Part shown: one piece after another, positions 1-7,233 of the stretch
Layout: the number at the start of each line of letters is the position of its first letter
Numbering within the stretch: position 1 is the stretch's first letter
From: Rhodospirillaceae bacterium UBA6219
GTDB lineage: Bacteria; Pseudomonadota; Alphaproteobacteria; Rhodospirillales; Magnetospirillaceae
Length of the DNA stretch: 38,631 nucleotides
Assembly (NCBI GenBank): GCA_002435715.1
Contig: DISD01000055.1
Span: forward strand, 1 to 38,631
Reading direction: 5' to 3'
Notes under the pieces: generated by a model
Seen by the model: the letters and a program-made list of their open reading frames with translations, nothing else
Told to the model about the DNA's origin: nothing
Database searches by the model: none
Program-made: the position numbers and the translations under genes

Positions 1-2
1 TC

Positions 3-35
3 AAGGCGGTGCCGGAATTGGCTGAAAAGCTGTAA
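3..35 (+). CDS. 3' end of an unidentified gene
   Basis: Reading frame 3 gives ten codons (KAVPELAEKL) and a TAA stop at 33-35, directly followed by a strong terminator hairpin. This is what the last codons of a plus-strand gene entering from the left would look like. The fragment is too short to name the family, and the call rests on frame, stop and terminator position only. Confidence 0.4.
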   Translation, partial: KAVPELAEKL

Positions 36-40
36 AACCC

Positions 41-72
41 AAAAGGGGCGGAAAGTTTTCCGCCCCTTTTTA
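41..72. terminator. Bidirectional Rho-independent terminator
   Basis: An 11-bp perfect stem (AAAAGGGGCGG at 41-51 with its complement at 60-70) encloses an 8-nt loop, with T-rich sequence on the right and A-rich sequence on the left. It lies between two convergent genes, and the stop codon of the minus-strand GH3 gene (70-72) touches the stem, so one hairpin probably serves both. Confidence 0.8.
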
Positions 73-2331
73 TTTGTGCCAGCGGATTTCCAGATTTTGC
101 AGGTCGCGGGAATTGGGCCCCACGCCGATGACGAAGCGGCCCGGCTCCCAGATGCGGTTCAACTGGCCGTCGTGGAATTCAAGGTCGGACGTGCTCAGGG
201 TGAAACGCGCTGTCTTGGTTTCACCGGGCTGTAAGGCCAGCTTGGCATAGCCGCGCAATTGCTTGGATGGGCGGACCCGGCTGGCCACCGGGTCGGTCAG
301 GTACAGTTGAACGATTTCCTGACCGGCATATTTCCCATGATTGCTCACCGACACGGTGATGGTCAGCATGTCGTCGGGCCCCAATTCCACCTTGTCGGCC
401 TGGGGCGCGCCATAGACGAAGTGCGTGTAAGACAGGCCGAAGCCAAAGGGGAACAGCGGCTCGGACGATCCATCCAGATAGCACCGCGTGGTGTACTTGC
501 CCGGATCCTCCTTGGGATTGCCCGGCCGGCCGGTGGTGGCACGGTCATAGGGAATGGGTACCTGGCCCACATGGTGCGGCCACGACGTGGTCAGCTTGCC
601 CGACGGCACCTTGTCGCCGAACAGCAGGTCGGCGATGGCCGGACCGGCCTGATGGCCGCCGAACCAAGTGGCCAGGATGGCGGGAACATGGTCGTTTTCC
701 CACGGCAGGGTCAGCGGGCGGCCATGCATCAGCACCAGCACCACCTTTTTGCCGGTTCCCACCAACGCCTTCAGCAGGTCGCGCTGGTTGTCGGGAATGC
801 CGATATCCAGGCGTGACGCCGCTTCACCCGACATTTCGGCGGCTTCGCCCAAGACGGCGATCACCACTTCGGATTCTTGGGCGATGGCGATGGCCTCGGC
901 CATCATCTCGGCCGGCGGGCGCGGGTCGATGTCCACCTTGGGGCCGGCGAAGTTCAGCAATTCCACCATGCGGCGGTTTTCGGTGATGTTGGCGCCCTTG
1001 GCGTGGCGCACCTTGGTGCCGTTCCCCAAGGCGGCACGAATGCCGTCCAGAACGCTGACCGCGTGGGCCGGGTCGCCCTGGAAGGCCCAGGGACCGGTGA
1101 TGTTCCTGGTGTCGTCGGCCAGCGGGCCGATCACCGCGACGCTGCCCAGTGTTTTCGACAGCGGCAGCAACCCGCCATGGTTCTTCAGCAACACGCAGCA
1201 CTCGGCGGCGGTTTCGCGGGCGGCGGCGGCATATTCGGGGGCCAGCACGTCACGTTTGGCCCGTTCGGGATCGAAACGGGCGAAGGGATCGGCGAACAGG
1301 CCCAGCTTGTATTTCGCTTCCAGCACGGCACGGCAGGCGGAATCGATCTGGGCTTGGCTGACCCGGCCCTCGGCCAGGGCCTTTTCCAGCCGATGGATGA
1401 AGCCCCAGCCCATCATGTCCATCTGCACACCGGCGCGCAGCGCGCGTTCCGACAGGGTCTGCAACGGGTCGGCCTCGTCGATCCGTCCGGCTTCGTCGCC
1501 CAGACCGTGGGCGATCAGTTCGGGGATACCGTCGAAATCCGACACTTTCAGCACGCCGCCCAAAAAGGCGCCCAGAAGTTCGGAATCGGCGTGGGACGGC
1601 ATGCCGTTGACCGCCGAGAACGACATCATCGCCGACGCCGCTCCGGCATCCACCGCCGCCTTGAAGGGGGGCAGATAGACGTCGTGCAGCCGGGTCGGGC
1701 TCATGTCGGCGTTGTTGTAGTCGCGGCCGGCTTCTGGGGCGCCATAGCCGACGAAATGTTTGACGCAGGCCATGACGCTGTCCGGCGCCGACAAATCCTG
1801 GCCCTGCAGCCCTTCGATCATGGCGCGTGCGATGTCACTGCCCAGGAACGGGTCTTCGCCCGAGCCTTCGGCGATGCGGCCCCAGCGTGGATCGCGGCCG
1901 ATGTCGACCATGGGCGAGAACACCCAATTCAGGCCACTGGCGCTGGCCTCGCGGGCAGCGAAGCGGGCGGTGGCGCGGACCCGTTCCATGTCCCAGGCGC
2001 AAGACAGCGCCAGCGGAATGGGAAAGACGCTTTGATGGCCATGGATGACGTCGAAGGCCAACAGCAGCGGAATGCCCAGCCGCGATTGAAGCGCGGCTTC
2101 CTGGGCCGGGCGCAGGCCGTCGGGGCCGTTGACGCCAAAGGAAATCTTGTCCAGGCCGCCCAGGATGCCGCCCACCTTGCCGTCGCGGATGTCGGCCAGG
2201 ATATTGTCGCCGACGGGGACGTTCGAGGTGACCAGATTGATCTGCCCCAGCTTCTCGGCCAGGCTCATCTTGGCCAGCAAGCCGTCCAGGAAATCGTCCA
2301 TTTCGCGCTTGGACGTGGAATCGGTACCCAT
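70..2331 (-). CDS. bglX: Glycoside hydrolase family 3, beta-glucosidase (BglX-like)
   Basis: A 753-residue GH3 enzyme expected to release non-reducing terminal sugars, typically beta-glucose, from oligosaccharides. The start at 2331 is preceded by AGGGGA at 6-nt spacing. Domain order is the usual one: (alpha/beta)8 barrel first (MSLAEKLGQ near residue 22, DPRWGR near 150, the KHF motif near 190), then the nucleophile motif VSDF, the alpha/beta sandwich (GDPAHAVSVL, VVIAVLGE) and a C-terminal fibronectin III-like domain (GQEIVQLYL). No signal peptide is visible, so a cytoplasmic or atypically exported enzyme is likely, whereas many BglX proteins are periplasmic. The segment just before the nucleophile (LLGAFLGGVLKVSDF) is about five residues shorter than the usual LL..VLR.EWGFxG.VVSD. 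Substrate specificity cannot be read from sequence. Confidence 0.9.
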   Translation of the reverse strand: MGTDSTSKREMDDFLDGLLAKMSLAEKLGQINLVTSNVPVGDNILADIRDGKVGGILGGLDKISFGVNGPDGLRPAQEAALQSRLGIPLLLAFDVIHGHQSVFPIPLALSCAWDMERVRATARFAAREASASGLNWVFSPMVDIGRDPRWGRIAEGSGEDPFLGSDIARAMIEGLQGQDLSAPDSVMACVKHFVGYGAPEAGRDYNNADMSPTRLHDVYLPPFKAAVDAGAASAMMSFSAVNGMPSHADSELLGAFLGGVLKVSDFDGIPELIAHGLGDEAGRIDEADPLQTLSERALRAGVQMDMMGWGFIHRLEKALAEGRVSQAQIDSACRAVLEAKYKLGLFADPFARFDPERAKRDVLAPEYAAAARETAAECCVLLKNHGGLLPLSKTLGSVAVIGPLADDTRNITGPWAFQGDPAHAVSVLDGIRAALGNGTKVRHAKGANITENRRMVELLNFAGPKVDIDPRPPAEMMAEAIAIAQESEVVIAVLGEAAEMSGEAASRLDIGIPDNQRDLLKALVGTGKKVVLVLMHGRPLTLPWENDHVPAILATWFGGHQAGPAIADLLFGDKVPSGKLTTSWPHHVGQVPIPYDRATTGRPGNPKEDPGKYTTRCYLDGSSEPLFPFGFGLSYTHFVYGAPQADKVELGPDDMLTITVSVSNHGKYAGQEIVQLYLTDPVASRVRPSKQLRGYAKLALQPGETKTARFTLSTSDLEFHDGQLNRIWEPGRFVIGVGPNSRDLQNLEIRWHK

Positions 2332-2401
2332 GGCTGTTCCCCTGCGGCAAGATCGGTGCTGATCCATACTTGCGCAGTCCGGGAATTAGTCAAGGGAGCG
2401 C

Positions 2402-2908
2402 CTATTGGGTGACGCCCGCTCCCAGTCCCAGCTTGCCTTGCTGGCCGATCAGCGCCTTGATCCTGGCGTCATGCAGATACCATTCGCTGGCAGCGTCGGC
2501 TTTCTGATGGTTGTCCCTGGCCCAGGATTGGGAAAAGCCGGTGGCGTCGCGCCATTCACCGCCCATGGGGCGCAGGCGTTGCAGGGCGAACAGCGTCACC
2601 CCCTGATTGCTGGTGAACAACCCGTCGGCGGTGATTTTCTGGCCGCAATAAGGGGCCAGATCGGTGCTGGCCCCGGCGAAGGGATCGGCGTTCTTGCTGA
2701 CCAAGATCAGCTTGCCGGCGCTGGTCAGCAGTCCCAATTGGCGTTTGCCGGCGCCGCATCGCGCCGGGCAGTCGCCGGTCAACTGGCACACCATGTCGAC
2801 CACCTTGGCGTCGAAGGTGGCGGGCTTTTCATCCGGCAGGCCCCAGGATTCGGCGGCCATGACCGGCAGCGGCAAGGCCAGACAAAGGCTCAGGATCAGG
2901 CGTTTCAT
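2402..2908 (-). CDS. Exported Cys-containing protein of unknown function (paralogue of upstream gene)
   Basis: A 168-residue protein with a clear N-terminal signal peptide (MKRLILSLCLALPLPVMAAE). The mature part holds VVDMVCQLTGDCPARCGAGK followed by a short beta-rich region and a further Cys in APYCGQKI. This layout (V-V/I-D, CQ-TG, a second and third Cys, GL-T--G-L) matches the neighbouring protein encoded at 2914-3366, so the two look like diverged paralogues, perhaps with an OB-like fold. The gene starts 5 bp after the upstream stop and is probably co-transcribed with it and with the NPCA-repeat gene. Function is unknown; the Cys pattern would suit metal binding or a disulfide, which is inference only. 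Confidence 0.75.
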   Translation of the reverse strand: MKRLILSLCLALPLPVMAAESWGLPDEKPATFDAKVVDMVCQLTGDCPARCGAGKRQLGLLTSAGKLILVSKNADPFAGASTDLAPYCGQKITADGLFTSNQGVTLFALQRLRPMGGEWRDATGFSQSWARDNHQKADAASEWYLHDARIKALIGQQGKLGLGAGVTQ

Positions 2909-2913
2909 CGGGC

Positions 2914-3366
2914 TTACTCCCCAAACGGCTGGATGCCGTAATCGCCATGGGTGCGGTTGACGATGCCGTGATCGTCCATCACTTGGTCGATCAGCAAATA
3001 ACGGTTGCCGTCGCGTTCGATCAGATCGGCGGCGACGCTGACCTGATGGGTCTGGATTTTCAGCAGACGGGGATTGGCGACGTTGCGCTGGTCCTGATCC
3101 ACCCGCAAAATGGTGTAAAGGGTGCCGTCCTCGGTGCGCAGCCCCACCGGAATGCCACCCACCGCACACCAGATGGCGCATTGGTGGTGGGCGGTGCCCA
3201 GGGCATACATGATGCCGGTGGTCTGACACCACGAATCGATGACTTCGCCGGTCACGGTGACGCGCTTGGCATCGGGCACCGAAGCGGCGCCGGCCCAGGC
3301 GGCGCCCATGCAGGCGATGGCGAAAGCACTGCCCCAGACCAGCCGGCGGATGATGGGCGTTGCCAT
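2914..3366 (-). CDS. Exported Cys/His-containing protein of unknown function
   Basis: A 150-residue protein with an N-terminal hydrophobic export signal (AFAIACMGAAWAGAA). The core reads GEVIDSWCQTTG, then HHQCAIWCAVGGIP, so three Cys and two adjacent His sit within about 30 residues. The rest is beta-rich and could be an OB-like barrel (inferred from alternating hydrophobic residues). It is middle gene of a three-gene minus-strand set: the NPCA-repeat gene lies 63 bp upstream and the related protein gene 5 bp downstream. I do not recognise a characterised family. The clustered Cys/His and the neighbours make a role in periplasmic metal or redox handling plausible, not proven. Confidence 0.75.
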   Translation of the reverse strand: MATPIIRRLVWGSAFAIACMGAAWAGAASVPDAKRVTVTGEVIDSWCQTTGIMYALGTAHHQCAIWCAVGGIPVGLRTEDGTLYTILRVDQDQRNVANPRLLKIQTHQVSVAADLIERDGNRYLLIDQVMDDHGIVNRTHGDYGIQPFGE

Positions 3367-3429
3367 GATGGACTTCCTTGCAAAGGAAAAGGACCGGGCC
3401 GGCGCGACACGCCGGCCCGTTGCCGGAAC

Positions 3430-3657
3430 TTATTTCTTCACCGCGCACGGATTGGCCGGCTTGGCGGCACAAGGGTTGGCGGGCTTGGCCGCACAGGGGT
3501 TCGCCGGCTTGGCCGCGCAGGGATTGGCCGGCTTGGCGGCACACGGATTGGCGGCCTTGGGGGCGCAGGGGTTGGCGGCTTGCGCCGGAACACCGGCCAG
3601 GGCGACCAAGCCGCCGACACCGGCGGCGGCCATCAAAGTGCGCAGGGAATGAGACAT
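3430..3657 (-). CDS. Small exported NPCAxK Cys-repeat protein
   Basis: A 75-residue protein: signal peptide (residues 1-27, ending VPAQA) and then six consecutive 8-residue units of the form NPCAxKxA, the last one NPCAVKK. Cys recurs every eight residues with a Lys three residues later, and there is almost nothing else in the mature protein. The start at 3657 is fixed by a strong AGGAGGT ribosome site about 7 nt upstream. It is first gene of the three-gene set with the two exported Cys proteins. Comparable NPCA/NPCN repeat proteins occur in various proteobacteria without an established function that I know of. Regular Cys spacing suggests metal binding, a structural fibre or a redox buffer, all inference. 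Confidence 0.8.
   Translation of the reverse strand: MSHSLRTLMAAAGVGGLVALAGVPAQAANPCAPKAANPCAAKPANPCAAKPANPCAAKPANPCAAKPANPCAVKK
3433..3574 (-). repeat. 24-bp tandem repeat (about 6 units)
   Basis: The mature part of the NPCAxK protein is encoded by about six imperfect copies of a 24-bp unit (plus strand form TTGGCSGCRCANGGRTTGGC and four more bases). Differences between copies are mostly at third codon positions, so the amino-acid repeat is conserved better than the DNA. Copy number could change by slippage or recombination. Confidence 0.85.
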
Positions 3658-3710
3658 GGGGAAACCTCCTCGAAGTTTGGTATCAGCAGCGATGGCTGTA
3701 TCGAGGAATT

Positions 3711-3741
3711 CGCCGCCCTTACCGGAAAGGTTACGGCGGCG
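3711..3741 (-). terminator. Imperfect hairpin, possible terminator
   Basis: CGCCGCC at 711-717 of this kilobase pairs with GGCGGCG at 735-741, with a few further pairs inside. It lies directly downstream of the minus-strand gene ending at 3747 and upstream of the NPCA-repeat gene. There is no T-run after it on the minus strand, so terminator activity is uncertain. Confidence 0.3.
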
Positions 3742-3746
3742 ACGCA

Positions 3747-4427
3747 TTATTTTTTCAGCCCGGCCAGTTTTTCTTCCAAATCGATCATGCGGGCCGAGGT
3801 GATTTCCAGGCCGCGATCCTCGAAGACATTGATTTCGGGATGGCTGTGCTGCCATTGCGCCACGGCCATGTCGCGTTGGCGCAGCAATTGGGCGATTTCA
3901 TCGCGATACAGCACCAAAAAGGCACTGAGCCAGCGGTTCAGCGGCCAGGACGGCCACGCGGTGTCGAACCGCACCCGGTCCAGCATGGCGATGACGTCGT
4001 CGGCCCCATACCAGGTTTCGGCGGTGACCCAGCGGTTGGTGGTGAACAATCGTTCCGGTTGGCCCGCCCCGGTCATGGAAATGGCGATGATGTGGCTGAG
4101 GCGGTCATTGCCGTCCCCCTCGGCCGCCAAATCGGCGACCGCGACAGGGGTGACACCCGCCGGCATGCCCTTGGGGCGCAGGAAGATGTGGAAATGGCCG
4201 TAATCGGACCATTCGCGCTCTCCTGGCGGATGGGCGTGGAAATAATATTGGGCGTGGCTTTCCGGGTCGTAGGAATCTTCCGGCGGGTAATGTTCGAATT
4301 CGATGAAGTCGCCGAAGCCGCGCAGCACCTCGCCCACCAGGTTCAGCCCGCTTTTGTCCAGGATGCGGCGGCTTTCGCTGATCTCCGCCGCCGCTCGGTT
4401 CAGCCCGTCTTGCCCAATCTCGTCCAT
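3747..4427 (-). CDS. Conserved protein of unknown function (possibly DUF6969)
   Basis: A 226-residue soluble protein without signal peptide or membrane segment. The ATG at 4427 is preferred over the upstream start because GAGGA lies a few bases before it. Visible features are a His-rich central stretch (HAQYYFHAHPPGE, then GHFHIFLRPKG), a segment SHIIAISM...GQPERLFTTNRWVTAE, and a C-terminal helical part with many charged residues ending EEKLAGLKK. The layout resembles what I remember of a proteobacterial DUF6969 family, but I am not certain of the name. It is separated from the secretion operon by about 70 bp and from the exported Cys proteins by a hairpin, so it may be a single-gene unit. 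No function is proposed. Confidence 0.65.
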   Translation of the reverse strand: MDEIGQDGLNRAAAEISESRRILDKSGLNLVGEVLRGFGDFIEFEHYPPEDSYDPESHAQYYFHAHPPGEREWSDYGHFHIFLRPKGMPAGVTPVAVADLAAEGDGNDRLSHIIAISMTGAGQPERLFTTNRWVTAETWYGADDVIAMLDRVRFDTAWPSWPLNRWLSAFLVLYRDEIAQLLRQRDMAVAQWQHSHPEINVFEDRGLEITSARMIDLEEKLAGLKK

Positions 4428-4498
4428 GTCGTCCTCGTCACTTTTGCACTGGCTTCGGATTCGCCGTGACAGCCACAAAAGTTACAGGGGTTTTGCGC

Positions 4499-5776
4499 TC
4501 AGCGTTCCTGCAGCGCCTGATCGGTATAACCCAGGAAAGGTGCCGCCAGATATTCCAACACGGAACGGGAACCAGTGACGATGCTGGCATCCACCTGGAC
4601 ACCGGGGTAAAGCAGGTAATCCTGTCCCCCGCCGGTGAAGCGGTCGGCGGCGGTTTCGATCCTGACCTGATAATAAGCAGCGCCCTGGTCGGTGACCAAG
4701 GTGTCGGGGGAAATGTGGATCACTTGGCCGTCGATGGCGCCGAAACGGGCCGCTTCGGCCGAATTCAGCCGGATGCGGACCTTTTGTCCGACCCGCACAT
4801 GGCCGACTTCGTAGACCGGCAGACGGCCTTCGACGATCAGCCGGTCGCCGGCGGGGACGATGTCCACCACCACTTGTCCCGGTTTGATGACGCCGCCTTG
4901 GGTGACGACGTACAGGGTCTTGACGATGCCTTGCACCGGCGAGCGCAGGATGGTCCGGCTTTGGCTGTCCGAGAACCGCCGGGCGCGTTGCTGAAATTCG
5001 TCATGGTCACGCTGGGCGGTGGCCAGTTGTTCCTTCACTTCCTGGTCATAGGCGTGACGGATCTGGTCCAGGCGCGAGCGGGCTTCCTCGATGGCCAGTT
5101 CGGCACGCCGCGCGGCGGCGCTGTCCTCGTCGATGCGGCTTTTCAGGTTGGATTGTTCGCGCAGCAGCGCCAAATGGGTATAGCGGTTGGACAATTCGTC
5201 GCGGATCAGGTCTTCGCTGATGCGTACCTGTTCGTTCACCAAAGTCAGCGAATTGCGGGTGTTGCGCAGCCGGGCGGCGATTTCGGCGGCGGCTTGTTCG
5301 CGCTGGCCCAAGGCCTGTTGCTGGCTGACCACCGAGGCATGCAGCTTTTCCCGGCGCGAACGGAACAAATCCTGGGTCTGGCGGGCTTGCTCGGCATGGT
5401 CGCGCGAAAGCTCGGCGGGCAGTTGCAGTTTGTCGGCATCGGCGGCTTCGGCTTGCAGGCGGGCGATCTCGAAGCGAAGCGCGGTCAGGCGCACCGCCAA
5501 TTCGTCCACCTGGGTGTCGGTGCTGACCGAGGACAGGGCCAAGAGTGGCTGGTCGGCCGCCACCTTCTGGCCTTCGCGCACCATGATCTCGGCGACGATG
5601 CCGCCTTCCAGATGCTGGACGCTTTTCACCTGGCTGGAAGGCACGACCTCGCCGCTGGCATGGGCGACCACGTCGATGTGCCCCAGGGCCGACCACACCA
5701 GCAAGGCCAGGAACAGGCCCAGGCTGACATACAGGAACAGGCGGTGGCCGCCCAGATCGCGCAGGCGTTCAATCAT
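4499..5776 (-). CDS. Type I secretion membrane fusion (HlyD/LapC-type) adaptor
   Basis: A 425-residue HlyD-family adaptor that would link the inner-membrane ABC exporter to the TolC-like channel. One transmembrane segment lies near the N-terminus (LFLYVSLGLFLALLVWSAL, about residues 13-31), followed by a beta/lipoyl half (GEVVPSSQVKSVQHLEGGIV), a long coiled-coil hairpin (about 90-290), the second lipoyl half (RSPVQGIVKTLYV) and the beta-barrel part. This is the standard order. The start at 5776 overlaps the end of the ATPase-half reading frame by 8 bp, showing that the two genes were one translational unit. The 18.8-kb prophage now separates it from the rest of the operon, so its expression from the original promoter is probably lost or reduced. 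Confidence 0.9.
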   Translation of the reverse strand: MIERLRDLGGHRLFLYVSLGLFLALLVWSALGHIDVVAHASGEVVPSSQVKSVQHLEGGIVAEIMVREGQKVAADQPLLALSSVSTDTQVDELAVRLTALRFEIARLQAEAADADKLQLPAELSRDHAEQARQTQDLFRSRREKLHASVVSQQQALGQREQAAAEIAARLRNTRNSLTLVNEQVRISEDLIRDELSNRYTHLALLREQSNLKSRIDEDSAAARRAELAIEEARSRLDQIRHAYDQEVKEQLATAQRDHDEFQQRARRFSDSQSRTILRSPVQGIVKTLYVVTQGGVIKPGQVVVDIVPAGDRLIVEGRLPVYEVGHVRVGQKVRIRLNSAEAARFGAIDGQVIHISPDTLVTDQGAAYYQVRIETAADRFTGGGQDYLLYPGVQVDASIVTGSRSVLEYLAAPFLGYTDQALQER

Positions 5777-6461
5777 GACCGGCCTCGGCATCCTGGGGTT
5801 TGGCGGCCAGCCGGGGAACCGGCTTGGTGCCCAGATCCAGCAACAGGCTGGCGCCCCGGGCGATGGCCGGGTCGTTGCTGCAGATGACCATGGTGCGGCC
5901 CTCGGCGCTAAGACGTCGCAGGGTGTCATACAGCGCCTGACGGGCCTCGGCATCCAGGCCGGTGCTGGGATCGTCGAACAGACACAGCTTGCCGCCGCCG
6001 GCCAGGGCGCGGGCCAGGGCCAGACGATGGCGCAGGCCGGGGGGAAGCCGTCGCCCGCCTTGTTCGATCATGGTCTGCAGGCCGTTGGGGGTGGTGTCCA
6101 GCCACGGCTTCAGGCCGGTTTCGGCGATGGCGGCGTAAAGCGCCGCGTCGTCAACCCCGTCACGGCCCAGGTGCAGATTGTCGGCGATGCTGCCATCCAG
6201 GAATTCCGGTTGCTGCGGCACATAGCACACTTGCTGGCGCCACCATTCGTGGCTGATCTGTCGCAATTCCAGCCCGTCGACCAGGATACGTCCGCGCAGC
6301 GGATCGGCCAGGGCCAGCAACAGGCGGGCGAACACCGTCTTGCCGGTGCCGCTGGGACCGATCACCACCAAGATGCCGCCGGCCGGCAGGGTCAGGGTGA
6401 CATGTTCGGCCAGGGGGGCCACGGCGCCGGGATGGGTGAAGGCCAAATCCTGCAGTTCCAG
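5769..6461 (-). pseudogene. 3' half of ABC exporter gene (ATPase domain), cut by prophage
   Basis: The last 230 codons of a type I secretion ABC exporter: LELQDLAFTHPG begins the nucleotide-binding domain and the frame runs to the stop at 5769. Walker A is GPSGTGKT. Other motifs are degenerate: the ABC signature region reads LPPGLRHR instead of LSGGQ.., Walker B ends LFDDPSTGLD with Asp where the catalytic Glu is usual, and the H-loop position reads CSND without the usual His. Sequence before position 6461 belongs to the prophage; an open frame continues into it but starts only at a TTG. Joined to 25305-26282 through one TCCAG copy it gives a 556-residue protein. The break, not the domain degeneracy, is why it is called a pseudogene. 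Confidence 0.9.
6457..6461. repeat. Target-site duplication, copy 1 (TCCAG)
   Basis: TCCAG directly precedes the prophage terminal TGT and is repeated right after the other terminus at 25300-25304. Five base pairs is the duplication length of Mu-type transposition. Confidence 0.9.
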
Positions 6462-6508
6462 TGTAGCGCGCCACTTGGTTTCGCAGAGCGGGACACTTGG
6501 TTTCGCAG
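6462..6508 (+). other. Prophage right (attR-type) end with two transposase-site repeats
   Basis: Two copies of CACTTGGTTTCGCAG lie 22 bp apart (6472-6486 and 6494-6508), the first inside the 25-bp terminus. Mu attR likewise carries its R1 and R2 transposase sites adjacent with about 22-bp spacing. The name attR follows from gene order: this is the late-gene end. Confidence 0.75.
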
Positions 6509-6562
6509 CACATTTGAGTGATGGCAAGGGCGCATTTCCAGGGGCGTGTTAAACGGCTTTTA

Positions 6563-6583
6563 AGGCGGCTCAGACGACCGCCT
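6563..6583 (-). terminator. Possible terminator of the prophage late operon
   Basis: A 6-bp stem (AGGCGG/CCGCCT) with a 9-nt loop lies just past the stop codon of the last prophage gene, and the minus strand then reads TTAAAAG. The stem is short and the T-run poor, so this is a weak call. Confidence 0.35.
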
Positions 6584-6588
6584 AAGAG

Positions 6589-7110
6589 CTAGGGGCGCAG
6601 GTCGGCCAAAACCACCACGAACTCGGGTGAGACGAAGCGTCCCTCGTCGAAGACCGACAGCTCCATGAACGGGTGCGGGCCTTTCTTGGTCGGCATGAGC
6701 TGCCCGTCGACCTCGATCCGCTTGCCCACCTTGAGGCCCGCCGCCACGTCGAACAGCTTTGAGCCCGGATTGATCCCGCTGGGCTGGGAGGTCTTGATGA
6801 TGGCGGCGCAGGGCAGCTCCAGCTCGATCGAGGCCGAGCCGTCGAAGTGGGTGCTGACCTTCTTGACCCTGGCCTGCCAGTCCTTGAAGGCGCCGTCCCC
6901 GCCCACCGTCTTCAGCTTGGTTAGGTTGTCCGCCACGGTCCGGTCGAGAGCGGCTTTGCGGGCGATTTCGTTGTCGAGCTTCGCCGCGCCCTTATAGGCG
7001 TCCCGGTTTTCCTCGATCACCTGACAGAAACTCTTTTCGGTGCCGGCCTGTGCCTGAGTGGCCAGGGCGACCATGGCGGCCGCCAGCAGGGCGATTTTGG
7101 ATCGGGCCAT
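6589..7110 (-). CDS. Exported protein of unknown function at the phage end (candidate moron)
   Basis: A 173-residue protein with a typical signal peptide (KIALLAAAMVALATQAQA), leaving a mature protein of about 150 residues. It is rich in charged residues, has an N-terminal helical part (ENRDAYKGAAKLDNEIARK) and a C-terminal beta-rich part (KVGKRIEVDGQL, SPEFVVVLADLRP). I do not recognise the family. It is the last gene before the prophage end and lies 123 bp downstream of the DNA methylase. This is the place where transposable phages carry accessory (moron) genes. A periplasmic protein with no obvious role in virion assembly could be expressed from the lysogen and change the host envelope; that role is inferred from position alone. 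Confidence 0.7.
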   Translation of the reverse strand: MARSKIALLAAAMVALATQAQAGTEKSFCQVIEENRDAYKGAAKLDNEIARKAALDRTVADNLTKLKTVGGDGAFKDWQARVKKVSTHFDGSASIELELPCAAIIKTSQPSGINPGSKLFDVAAGLKVGKRIEVDGQLMPTKKGPHPFMELSVFDEGRFVSPEFVVVLADLRP

Positions 7111-7233
7111 CTGTTTCCCTCTCGGATGAGCAATTGCGCGCCATCCTACGCCAACCGGCCGAGGTGGTCACCCCGGCCGGTGGTCGATCTATTCACGATG
7201 TCAAACAGCCTGGGTGCCCCTTGGACGCCCTAT

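Noticed and set aside
3433..3574. CRISPR-like repeat array
   Set aside because: The 24-bp units are contiguous without spacers and encode a regular peptide repeat with a signal peptide.
6462..6527. Reading frame start at TTG 6527 for the ATPase half
   Set aside because: These codons come from the phage terminus and give no exporter sequence; no ribosome site is evident.
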